Source of the DNA: Parapedobacter pyrenivorans
GTDB lineage: Bacteria; Bacteroidota; Bacteroidia; Sphingobacteriales; Sphingobacteriaceae
Reading direction: 5' to 3'
Length of the DNA stretch: 64,000 nucleotides
Assembly (NCBI RefSeq): GCF_014636865.1
Contig: NZ_BMER01000001.1
Coordinates: 1,290,718 to 1,354,717, forward strand
Position 1 is the stretch's first letter, and each line of letters begins with the position of its first letter. The position numbers were made by a program, and so were the translations under genes. Below, one piece after another: positions 43,602 to 49,743 of this stretch. Under the pieces are notes generated by a model. It worked only from the letters and a program-made list of their open reading frames with translations. It was not told where the DNA came from and did not search any database.

Positions 43602-44397
43602 ATTTTGGTAGATTAATGGTGACTGTCGTACCCTTTCCAGGCGAAGCTTCCACGACAGCGGTGCCCTCGGAAAGGATGGATCGGAAACGGATGTTGTTTA
43701 GCCCCATCCCGTTGGTATGCTCGGGTTGGAACCCACACCCATCGTCGCTAACCGTCAGGACAACGTTTTGCCCCTGCCCGCTGAGCGATACCTTCAGGTG
43801 AGAAGCGCCCGCATGCTTCTGTACATTCTGCACGGATTCGAGGAAGATGTAATAAAGGTGTTCCGTGTTTTTATGCGTCAGGCTTCCTTCGTGATACTTG
43901 TTTACCGCCAGCTCGACGGTCAGATTGCTGGTTTTCCGTACGCGTTCGATTTCTTTTTGGATGGCTTTCACCAACCCAAACATCTTGAAGTTGTGCCCGG
44001 CGTAGTTGTGGGATGTATTGCGGATCTCCTCCCTGATCAGTTTGATGTCCTCGCAGAGCTTGGCGGCGACCTCCGGATTGAATTCTTCGGGGTACTCCCT
44101 GATGAGGTGTAACTCCGTACTGAGCAGCGTCACATAATGGCCCACCCCATCATGCAGCTGGCGGCCGATGCGTTCGGTTTCTTCCCGGGCGGCGTCAAGC
44201 GCTGCCCGTAGCTGGTCATTTTCGGCCTGCATTCGCATCCGCTCCGCCTGGGCATCATAGTGCTTGCGTTGCTCATGCTGCCGGACGGTAAAAAAGGCGA
44301 GCATCGATGGCACAGCCACCATGAGGAGCAACAGTACGATCAGGAATTGATGGCCAAGCTGTGCTGCTTGTGCCGCAAGTAAAACGCATAACTCCAT
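43594..44397 (-). CDS. HisKA_3-type sensor histidine kinase
   Basis: The 267-residue kinase has one N-terminal membrane segment (FLIVLLLLMVAVPSMLAFF), a coiled coil (residues 40-80), the phosphoacceptor His82 in RQLHDGVGHYVT, and an ATPase domain (YYIFLESVQNVQKHAGASHL N-box, DDGCGFQPEHTNGMGLNNIR G-boxes). It has no extracellular sensor domain of its own. Its start overlaps the end of the upstream membrane-protein gene by 58 bases, which suggests that the multi-pass protein may be the sensing partner. Confidence 0.92.
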   Translation of the reverse strand: MELCVLLAAQAAQLGHQFLIVLLLLMVAVPSMLAFFTVRQHEQRKHYDAQAERMRMQAENDQLRAALDAAREETERIGRQLHDGVGHYVTLLSTELHLIREYPEEFNPEVAAKLCEDIKLIREEIRNTSHNYAGHNFKMFGLVKAIQKEIERVRKTSNLTVELAVNKYHEGSLTHKNTEHLYYIFLESVQNVQKHAGASHLKVSLSGQGQNVVLTVSDDGCGFQPEHTNGMGLNNIRFRSILSEGTAVVEASPGKGTTVTINLPKYA

Positions 44398-45014
44398 AGT
44401 CCGTACAATAAACTGATTAAAATAACATAGATGACCGTGTGCAGCGAAGCACCCCAGATGGTCGTGTCGGTAACCGCCAGCAGCCGGATATACTGGTTAG
44501 CGATACTTTGCCCAAAGAAAAAGCAGCAGGTGCCATAAATCCACCAAAACTCAGGCGTGGCCTTCACGTTGCGGTATTCCTTGGCTCGCAGCTGCAGGAT
44601 AAAGTAGTAAAAGCAGCCTGCACTAATGCTCATATTGATGAAAAGCCGGGTATGCTGTAGGTATACGTATAGGCCCCCGTTGGCCCATGCTTCGGCACCG
44701 TAGGCTACTGCGCATGCCCACCACCAGGTGTATAGCCATACCCGTTGGATGGTAATCAATTGGCCAATGCCCGAAAATGTCAACCGGCCAACGAACACCG
44801 CGATGGCTGGCATGACTAGATTGTATACCCATTGGTTAGCCGGATGGCCCAGCACCCAAGTCCAATACAGGGCTGTGAGCTCACCCAGCAGCACGATACC
44901 CAGGTACCAGCGCAACATACCCCACGCACTGCCCCGTTCGTGGCGGAGGAAAACCAGTGAGGCCATGAGGCAAGCCGCTTCAATGCAGGTATAATAGGTA
45001 AAGAGGCTGTTCAT
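44340..45014 (-). CDS. Seven-helix membrane protein, likely sensor partner of the kinase
   Basis: The start at 45014 (MNSLFTYYTCIEAACLMASL) overlaps the stop of the preceding lipoprotein gene by 4 bases; a longer open frame upstream has no membrane character and lies inside that gene. The 224-residue product has about seven hydrophobic spans, among them WYLGIVLLGELTALYWTWV, LVMPAIAVFVGRL, VWLYTWWWACAVAYGAEAW and VIYVILISLLYGLWSYAFYL. The order lipoprotein, membrane protein, kinase, regulator with overlaps suggests one signalling unit. Family not recognised. Confidence 0.75.
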   Translation of the reverse strand: MNSLFTYYTCIEAACLMASLVFLRHERGSAWGMLRWYLGIVLLGELTALYWTWVLGHPANQWVYNLVMPAIAVFVGRLTFSGIGQLITIQRVWLYTWWWACAVAYGAEAWANGGLYVYLQHTRLFINMSISAGCFYYFILQLRAKEYRNVKATPEFWWIYGTCCFFFGQSIANQYIRLLAVTDTTIWGASLHTVIYVILISLLYGLWSYAFYLRHKQHSLAINS

Positions 45015-45577
45015 GGAAGAGGCGGTTCGATCAGGTCGGCGCCGGGGCAATTCGGCGGGCACATCGCGGCATCGTTTTCGATCGGTGCGGCAATCCTTAG
45101 TTCGATGCTTTCTTGCCCATACGCGTAGTCGGCATAATAGTCTTGGTGGAATACCATCCCATTGGTGTCCGCTGCTTCGCGTGTGGGTACCATAAGCAGG
45201 GTATGGTGCCCCCATTGGTCTCGCGGCGGGACGTAGGCCTCACCACTATCCGGATAATGATCGTTATAAGTGGCCAGGTAAAAACGGATGCCGTCCCCAC
45301 CATCGGTCCGGATTCGGTCTAGGAGGGCCTCAAGTTGCTCCGCGCTAAACCATAGCGCGCGTGTGTTTGAAGAGGTGTCGCCCTGCGCATTGACGACGTA
45401 CCCTGCATGCGGGGCATAGTTGGCCACCAGCTGCTTAGCCGTTGCGACAGGCACGATCACCGAGTCCGGGGTGATTGGCGATACCGAAGTCAGGGCATCT
45501 TCCCCGACGTTACCCGAGCAGGCAGCTGAAATAAACAAAATGGTCGCCATTGCTGGCTGCAATTTTCTTAAATTCAT
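45011..45577 (-). CDS. Unrecognised lipoprotein opening the two-component operon
   Basis: The start at 45577 (MNLRKLQPAMATILFISAAC) gives a lipoprotein signal with Cys20; the reading from 45622 adds 15 residues that would disrupt it. The 188-residue protein contains NAQGDTSSNTRALWFSAEQL and LEALLDRIRTDGGDGIRFYL, then LATYNDHYPDSGEAYVPPRD, and ends in the cysteine-proline-rich CPPNCPGADLIEPPLP. I recall similar small lipoproteins next to kinase operons in Bacteroidota, but no function is known. It may sense or be controlled by the downstream system. Confidence 0.7.
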   Translation of the reverse strand: MNLRKLQPAMATILFISAACSGNVGEDALTSVSPITPDSVIVPVATAKQLVANYAPHAGYVVNAQGDTSSNTRALWFSAEQLEALLDRIRTDGGDGIRFYLATYNDHYPDSGEAYVPPRDQWGHHTLLMVPTREAADTNGMVFHQDYYADYAYGQESIELRIAAPIENDAAMCPPNCPGADLIEPPLP

Positions 45578-45840
45578 AACGGTTATTTTTAGTGTCTGAC
45601 TGATGCCGATAAAGTTGGTCATTTTTATTTAAAGGGGGCGATGCCCTATCGGGTATATTTTCGGTGCGTTTCATGTGGGTGTATGCGGTGGAAGGAAATG
45701 CGAAAAACGGTCGATTAGGAGCAGATACCGTGCTTTCTTGGCATTCCCAGGGGCTTCTTCAGGTGCATGGGGGGCGGTACAATCCGAGATCAGCTGCTGC
45801 CTCGTTGGCCGTGGATTCTGCGTAAAATCCCAGCTAAGTA

Positions 45841-45862
45841 AAAAAAGGCCGCCCCGTGCGGC
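45841..45862 (-). terminator. Minus-strand rho-independent terminator without an obvious upstream gene
   Basis: Read on the minus strand: GCCGC (45862-45858), ACGGG, GCGGC (45852-45848), then CTTTTTTT. A textbook terminator, but no minus-strand gene is recognised between it and 46100; it could serve a short unannotated transcript from the inverted-repeat region at 45894-45932. Confidence 0.6.
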
Positions 45863-45893
45863 ATTTATGCCCAAACCTACCAAAAAGCTCCAT

Positions 45894-45951
45894 GTTATAC
45901 CCAAAGTGCCCTTTTACTCCTTGTGGTATAACTGGTTTAGGGCTATATTTG
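45894..45951 (+). promoter_or_regulatory. Promoter with operator-like inverted repeat for the HTH pair
   Basis: GTTATACC (45894-45901) and GGTATAAC (45925-45932) are exact inverted copies 23 bases apart. The right arm lies inside the promoter TTG (45921-45923), 20 bases, TATATTTG (45944-45951). Protein binding to the pair would cover the promoter of the two small HTH genes. The remainder of 45623-46085 shows nothing more that I recognise. Confidence 0.55.
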
Positions 45952-46115
45952 ACGCCAAGCATCGTGCAGTATGCTGCTTATGCAGGGCTTGTGCACTGTG
46001 TAACGCGTGTAAAGCACATGCAAAGTAATAGTAAAGCATTGTTGAAAAATCGATTACCACTGCCTGTGGAACGCATCACCATAGCGTGGTAAGGGTCGGC
46101 GGCTGCATAAACAGT

Positions 46116-46331
46116 ATGTCACCTATGATCATCAAACGCATTTGTATCCGTACCAACGAAGCGGCAGCCCTGTTGGGTGTCGACAAAAAACAAGGCGAGC
46201 GCAAGCTGCGCCTTATCAAAGCAGCACTAGGCAAAGAAAACCGGCACTACATAACCTTCCGCGAATTTGCCGAATATACCGGCATCCCGCTAGCGGAGGT
46301 GTTGGAAGCATGTGTTCCGTCGACGCGATGA
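46116..46331 (+). CDS. Small helix-turn-helix-like protein 1
   Basis: A 71-residue protein from ATG 46116 (68 residues if ATG 46125 is used; a further upstream ATG at 46086 is less likely). The sequence IKRICIRTNEAAALLGVDKK followed by RKLRLIKAALGKENRHYITF and REFAEYTGIPLAEVLEA reads as a compact DNA-binding-like helical fold common in Bacteroidota accessory modules. It is followed 130 bases later by a second HTH gene. Likely a local regulator of the repeat array or of DUF6266. Confidence 0.65.
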   Translation: MSPMIIKRICIRTNEAAALLGVDKKQGERKLRLIKAALGKENRHYITFREFAEYTGIPLAEVLEACVPSTR

Positions 46332-46460
46332 GTCAGTTTGCAAAGTGTCGCTACGCCAACCATTCCCAGAAATTATTGCGGTGAATCGCTAAAGTGTCGC
46401 GAAGTAAAATCTATTAATGCTTAACGTGTTTCTTTTTTCAATTCAAAAATGGAGGTTTTT

Positions 46461-46757
46461 ATGCAATCGAACCCTTATCTCTCGTACCCAAAAAAGGAAA
46501 ATGCCGTGGTGGACGCGGTGCTTCCGTTGCTCAACCTGCTCGCCGAGCTGCTCAAACGGCTGCTTGCCGGCTTGGGCAACCCGGCCCATCAGCACGGGCT
46601 GTTGCTGCCCGAAGAAGTCACCATGATGCTGCGCATCAGCATCCGCACGCTGCGGCGCTACAACGAACAGGGCATTTTGCGGCCGCTCAAGATCGGCGGC
46701 ATGCGCTACTACCTGATGAGTGACATCATCGAATCGGGTAGTAGCGGTACAAGCTGA
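46461..46757 (+). CDS. Small MerR/excisionase-like helix-turn-helix protein 2
   Basis: The start at 46461 is set by GGAGGT at 46451-46456; an ATG at 46449 overlaps that site. The 98-residue protein has a leucine-rich helix (VVDAVLPLLNLLAELLKRLL) and an HTH_17/MerR-like domain (LLPEEVTMMLRISIRTLRRY, NEQGILRPLKIGGMRYYLM). Such domains bind DNA in excisionases and small regulators. A terminator follows 19 bases downstream, then the 11-bp repeat array, a natural candidate target. Confidence 0.8.
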   Translation: MQSNPYLSYPKKENAVVDAVLPLLNLLAELLKRLLAGLGNPAHQHGLLLPEEVTMMLRISIRTLRRYNEQGILRPLKIGGMRYYLMSDIIESGSSGTS

Positions 46758-46775
46758 TCGCATCCTTAATGATAG

Positions 46776-46812
46776 AAGCCTGCCGGACCGTAGGGGTGGC
46801 AGGCTTTTTTTT
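46776..46812 (+). terminator. Rho-independent terminator after the HTH pair
   Basis: AAGCCTGCC (46776-46784) pairs with GGCAGGCTT (46798-46806) around a 13-base loop, followed by a run of eight T. It ends the HTH transcript exactly where the 11-bp array begins (46811). Confidence 0.88.
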
Positions 46813-47021
46813 ACCTGATGCCTACCAAATGCTTACCTTCTGCTTAGTCTTCACTTACTACTGGCTTACCCTTTCCTTACCTCCGCCTTACCAGTTGCTT
46901 ACCTATTCCTTACCTATTCTTTACCTATTCTTTACCTCGGGCTTACCAATTCCTTACCAAATCTTTACCAAAGGGGTAGGGGAAAGGTAGCGAATGGGTA
47001 AACGAAGGGTAGGGAAGGTAT
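46811..47021. repeat. Array of 11-bp phased TTACC units with an inverted GGTA continuation
   Basis: TTACC (or a one- or two-base variant) begins at 46811 and at every eleventh base up to 46965: fifteen units without a single slip in phase. Each unit is TTACC, four variable bases, S, then C or T; the four bases are mostly A/T. From 46975 the reverse complement takes over with GGTAG/GGTAA at 46975, 46986, 46997 and 47008 (again 11-bp steps), and GGTAT at 47017. The period is not a multiple of three, so it is not coding. It places identical contacts on one face of the helix and can fold into an imperfect hairpin around 46970. Confidence 0.85.
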
Positions 47022-47061
47022 AGCGGGATACTTATTAGGTGATACAGATCTGGTCGCAAGC

Positions 47062-47106
47062 AGCCATTCCCGGCCACCTCTGGCCAGCCGCGGCCAATGG
47101 TTGCCA
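47062..47106. repeat. Second phased array: five GCCA units on a 10-bp period
   Basis: NGCCA occurs at 47062, 47072, 47082, 47092 and 47102 (A, G, G, G, T as first base), exactly 10 bases apart. It lies between the 11-bp array and the DUF6266 start codon at 47251. It could be a second set of same-face protein contacts. With only five units, chance is less easily excluded than for the first array. Confidence 0.55.
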
Positions 47107-47250
47107 CCAGGTTTTTTCCACGCTTTTCCCACCCGATGTTTGCTTCCGGAAACGGCACTGTACCGGTACGAAAACGGAGTAACGAACGCCAGCTGCCCAC
47201 GCCGGTTCCGGCAGCAGGCACAGTATTGAAAATATTAATTAATAAGTATT

Positions 47251-47925
47251 ATGGGAAGTTTTAACAGGGGAATCCACGGCGGATTCTCGGGAAAAGTAGG
47301 AAACGTGGTAGGCGCCCACTGGCGCGGCATCGATTACATGCGCAGCCTGCCACGGGTAAACAAGGGCAGGCCGGTCACCGAAGAGCAGCTGATGCACCGC
47401 GTACGGTTCGCCGCAGCGGTGGTGTTTGCCAAGCCGATCAGCTACGTATTCAACGTTGGCTATGGGAAGGAGGCCAAGCAAAAGCTCACGGGCTACAACC
47501 TGGCCGTGCGGCAGATCTACAAGGAGGCCATTATTGGCGAGCACCCCGACGTGTCGGTAGACCCGGCGCTGGTGCGCATCAGCGCGGGCGACCTGGTGCG
47601 GCCGTTCAACCCTTCGGCGGAGGCATTGCCGGGGCAGGTGCTGCGCGTGTCGTGGATAGACAACACGAAACCACGCACCAAATCGGATCACAGCGACCAG
47701 GCCATCGTGGTGGCGTACAACGCCGCCAAGGCGGAGTACCAGTATGATATCGGTAGTGCCAAGCGCCTCGACGAGGAGCTGCTGCTGGAGTTGCCGGATT
47801 ATTTCGCCGGTGATGAAGTGCACGTGTACCTGGGGATGGTGAGCAAGACGGGTGGCATTGCGTGCAACAGCCTCTACCTGGGCACAGTAGTAGTGGCTGA
47901 GGACGAACCCGAACCGGGGCCATAA
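47251..47925 (+). CDS. DUF6266-family protein
   Basis: The 224-residue protein starts MGSFNRGIHGGFSGKVGNVV, then GAHWRGIDYMRSLPRVNKGR, the hallmark of DUF6266, a Bacteroidota-restricted family of unknown function. The glycine-rich start is followed by a helical stretch and two beta-rich segments (residues 95-220). There is no signal peptide. A 10-bp palindrome ATTAATTAAT (47234-47243) precedes the start. Family members tend to sit with small HTH and membrane genes, as here; a structural or phage-like role has been suggested by context only. Confidence 0.8.
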   Translation: MGSFNRGIHGGFSGKVGNVVGAHWRGIDYMRSLPRVNKGRPVTEEQLMHRVRFAAAVVFAKPISYVFNVGYGKEAKQKLTGYNLAVRQIYKEAIIGEHPDVSVDPALVRISAGDLVRPFNPSAEALPGQVLRVSWIDNTKPRTKSDHSDQAIVVAYNAAKAEYQYDIGSAKRLDEELLLELPDYFAGDEVHVYLGMVSKTGGIACNSLYLGTVVVAEDEPEPGP

Positions 47926-47998
47926 CCGGAGGTTGGATTCAATGCCGCGGGGCGGGGAAGGCCCTGCGGCTTTTTGTTCAATCAATAACAGTTGAAAA

Positions 47999-48223
47999 AT
48001 GCAAAACGAAAAAAACACAGTCGAGCTTCCCGAAGCGGAAAAGCCGACATTATACGACAGGATCAAAGAAACCTTGGCCATGGCCAGCCAGTTTATTATC
48101 GCTGCACCATTGAAGCTGCCGCCTAAAGTGGTGACCGTCGCCAAGTATGTGGCGCTGGCGCTCGGCGTACTGGAAGCCGTGGAAAGTGCTGCAAAGAAAG
48201 GGGACGACGGCGATGAAGACTAA
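47999..48223 (+). CDS. Small hypothetical protein downstream of DUF6266
   Basis: The 74-residue protein has a charged start (MQNEKNTVELPEAEKPTLYD), an amphipathic middle (MASQFIIAAPLKLPPKVVTV) and a hydrophobic helix (AKYVALALGVLEAVESAA), ending in acidic residues GDDGDED. Its last 11 bases overlap the next small gene, indicating coupled translation. No family recognised; it may be membrane-associated. Confidence 0.65.
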   Translation: MQNEKNTVELPEAEKPTLYDRIKETLAMASQFIIAAPLKLPPKVVTVAKYVALALGVLEAVESAAKKGDDGDED

Positions 48224-48383
48224 CCATCAGCTCGGCATAGGCACCACCGGCGGTGCGCTCCTGGGTATCATCGGTCAACTGGGCATGCACGATATCATAA
48301 AAACCGCCCTACTTGCCGCAATAGGCGCCGCGGTGAGTTTTAGTGTGACGCTACTGTTGCAGCGGTGGCGCAGGCGGAGGTAA
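48213..48383 (+). CDS. 56-residue single- or two-span membrane protein
   Basis: Starting inside the preceding gene, MKTNHQLGIGTTGGALLGII is followed by a short loop and the helix TALLAAIGAAVSFSVTLLL, ending in RWRRRR. Size, one or two membrane spans and a basic tail resemble small holins or membrane toxins, but no family match is claimed. It ends the DUF6266 operon; a hairpin follows. Confidence 0.65.
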   Translation: MKTNHQLGIGTTGGALLGIIGQLGMHDIIKTALLAAIGAAVSFSVTLLLQRWRRRR

Positions 48384-48388
48384 TGTTC

Positions 48389-48414
48389 AAAGCGGGTGCG
48401 CTAGCATCCGCTTT
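48389..48414 (+). terminator. Hairpin ending the DUF6266 operon
   Basis: AAAGCGGGTGC (48389-48399), loop GCTA, GCATCCGCTTT (48404-48414): an 11-bp stem with one G-T pair. The T tail is weak, so it is probably but not certainly a terminator. Confidence 0.6.
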
Positions 48415-48489
48415 GATTGCTAAAACTTTCTGCTCCCAATTTTCGCAGAACTTAAAGATTGCGTATATTTGGCCTAAACTGGCGCAAAT

Positions 48490-48723
48490 ATGGAACGAAT
48501 CACTATAGAATTGAGAAGCAAAAGTAAACGTGAGATGTTGCTGAAAATCCTTGATGCAGTCGGGATCCCTTATTCTAGTGCACAAAATCCAAGCCCTAGT
48601 GGGGATAAATGGTTTCTTGAGTCAGGTAATGTCGAATTGCTTGATAAAGGAATTGCAGATGTCGAGGCCGGCAGGGTAACTCGGATTAAAGACGTCAACA
48701 ATATATGGGAAAGTATTTTGTAG
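48490..48723 (+). CDS. DUF2683-like antitoxin of a YoeB-type pair
   Basis: The 77-residue protein starts MERITIELRSKSKREMLLKI and ends DKGIADVEAGRVTRIKDVNN (then IWESIL), the layout of the small Bacteroidota antitoxins that pair with YoeB/Txe toxins. The toxin frame begins 19 bases before its stop. The antitoxin frame is intact although the toxin is broken. Confidence 0.72.
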   Translation: MERITIELRSKSKREMLLKILDAVGIPYSSAQNPSPSGDKWFLESGNVELLDKGIADVEAGRVTRIKDVNNIWESIL

Positions 48724-48986
48724 ACATCTCTAAAGAAGCTAAAAAACACCTTGCATTTCATCATAGATAAGGAAACAAGGTAAGCGTACGAAAAATCGAG
48801 CAAATTTTTCGTGAACTTTCGGAAACACCGTACGTCGGAACAGGAGAACCTGAGCTCCTTAAATATAACTACGCTGGCCATTGGTCCAGAAGAATAAATC
48901 AAAAAGACTGAATCATCTATAAAGTTAACGAAGACGTGGTCACCGTCACAGTTATTTCCGCAAAAGGGCACTACGGAGACAGGTAA
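48705..48986 (+). pseudogene. YoeB/Txe-type toxin inactivated by two nonsense codons
   Basis: From ATG 48705 the frame reads MGKYFVDISKEAKKHL, then TAA at 48768-48770, then KIEQIFRELSETPYVGTGEP, LLKYNYAGHWSRRINQKD, TGA at 48909-48911, IIYKVNEDVV and the ending SAKGHYGDR before the true stop at 48984-48986. Length (94 codons) and motifs are those of YoeB, an mRNA-cleaving toxin. Both internal stops are explained by single-base changes from likely sense codons (TCA to TAA, CGA to TGA), with no indels. Confidence 0.88.
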
Positions 48987-49062
48987 CATTTACATTTTTG
49001 CTGTTTACCTTTTGCGTTTTGCCTTTGCAATAGAAGCAAACAGCAAATCGCAAAAAACCAAC

Positions 49063-49093
49063 TTTGCAATCACCCGAAAAAAGAGTACTTTTG
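49063..49093 (+). promoter_or_regulatory. Promoter of the capsule-linked regulator
   Basis: TTTG (49063-49066), 19 bases, TACTTTTG (49086-49093), a full match to the Bacteroidota consensus. It lies 25 bases before the ATG at 49118, which supports that start over the ATG at 49064 inside the promoter. Confidence 0.75.
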
Positions 49094-49117
49094 TTGCTCG
49101 TTATACGGACGCTTTAC

Positions 49118-49621
49118 ATGCTCGATTCGCTGATTACCTCAAAAACCCGATTGCGCCTGTTGGTGAAGTTCTTCATCAACGCCGCCAACCGCGGGCATAT
49201 GCGAGGGCTGGCAGAAGAATTCAACGAATCCACCAATGCCATCCGTAAGGAACTCAACAACCTGTCTGAGGCCGGTTACTTGGAAAAAGAAGCCCAGCAG
49301 AACCGGGTTTCCTACCGTGCCAATGTAAAGCATCCGCTGTTTGGATCACTGCAAGATATCGTACACAAGTATTTGGGATTGGACCGCATCGTGGAAACCG
49401 TGCTGAGGCGCATGGGCGATGTGGAGCAAGTCGTTCTTATTGGCGATTATGCCGAAGGGCGCGACAGCGGCACGATTGAGGTCGTCATTGTAGGCCAAGA
49501 GCTGAATGCGGCCTATTTGGAGCAGTTGGCACCGAAGGTAGAAGGGGTGATCGAGCGGAAGGTGATATTCACCTTGAGCAGTGAGAGAATTGATGATGGC
49601 TTGGTGTTATATGAACATTAA
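49118..49621 (+). CDS. Winged-helix regulator with nucleotidyltransferase-like C-terminus
   Basis: The start at 49118 gives MLDSLITSKTRLRLLVKFFI; the promoter rules out the earlier one. The 167-residue protein has an ArsR/MarR-like winged helix (HMRGLAEEFNESTNAIRKEL, NNLSEAGYLEKEAQQNRVSY) and a C-terminal part (VEQVVLIGDYAEGRDSGTIE) reminiscent of a minimal nucleotidyltransferase fold with its key acidic residues altered. As far as I recall, proteins of this kind commonly precede polysaccharide clusters in Bacteroidota. It is probably the regulator of the export genes that follow. Confidence 0.75.
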   Translation: MLDSLITSKTRLRLLVKFFINAANRGHMRGLAEEFNESTNAIRKELNNLSEAGYLEKEAQQNRVSYRANVKHPLFGSLQDIVHKYLGLDRIVETVLRRMGDVEQVVLIGDYAEGRDSGTIEVVIVGQELNAAYLEQLAPKVEGVIERKVIFTLSSERIDDGLVLYEH

Positions 49622-49683
49622 AAAAACTGGCGCAGTTTTAGCGGTGCTTCCGCTCAAAAAACGTTAAATTGCATACAAAACAA

Positions 49684-49712
49684 TTGAGGACTAACGAGAA
49701 TATGTACCTTTG
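49684..49712 (+). promoter_or_regulatory. Promoter of the polysaccharide export operon
   Basis: TTG (49684-49686), 18 bases, TACCTTTG (49705-49712). Transcription would begin near 49720, downstream of the ATG codons at 49669 and 49702, so the exporter must start later; GTG 49744 is the first suitable codon before the signal peptide. Confidence 0.65.
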
Positions 49713-49743
49713 CCACATTCGAACCTTATATAAAATAACAAAA

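Noticed and set aside
46769-46990. 73-residue open frame running through the 11-bp array
   Set aside because: An 11-bp period changes frame at every unit, and the frame starts inside the terminator hairpin; the translation is only a by-product of the repeats.
46811-47021. CRISPR array
   Set aside because: Units are 11 bp with 5-bp conserved cores, too short for repeats and spacers, inverted in the last part, and no cas gene is present.
47239-48144. 301-residue minus-strand open frame opposite DUF6266
   Set aside because: Low-complexity, histidine- and arginine-rich translation antisense to a recognised family; no motif or promoter.
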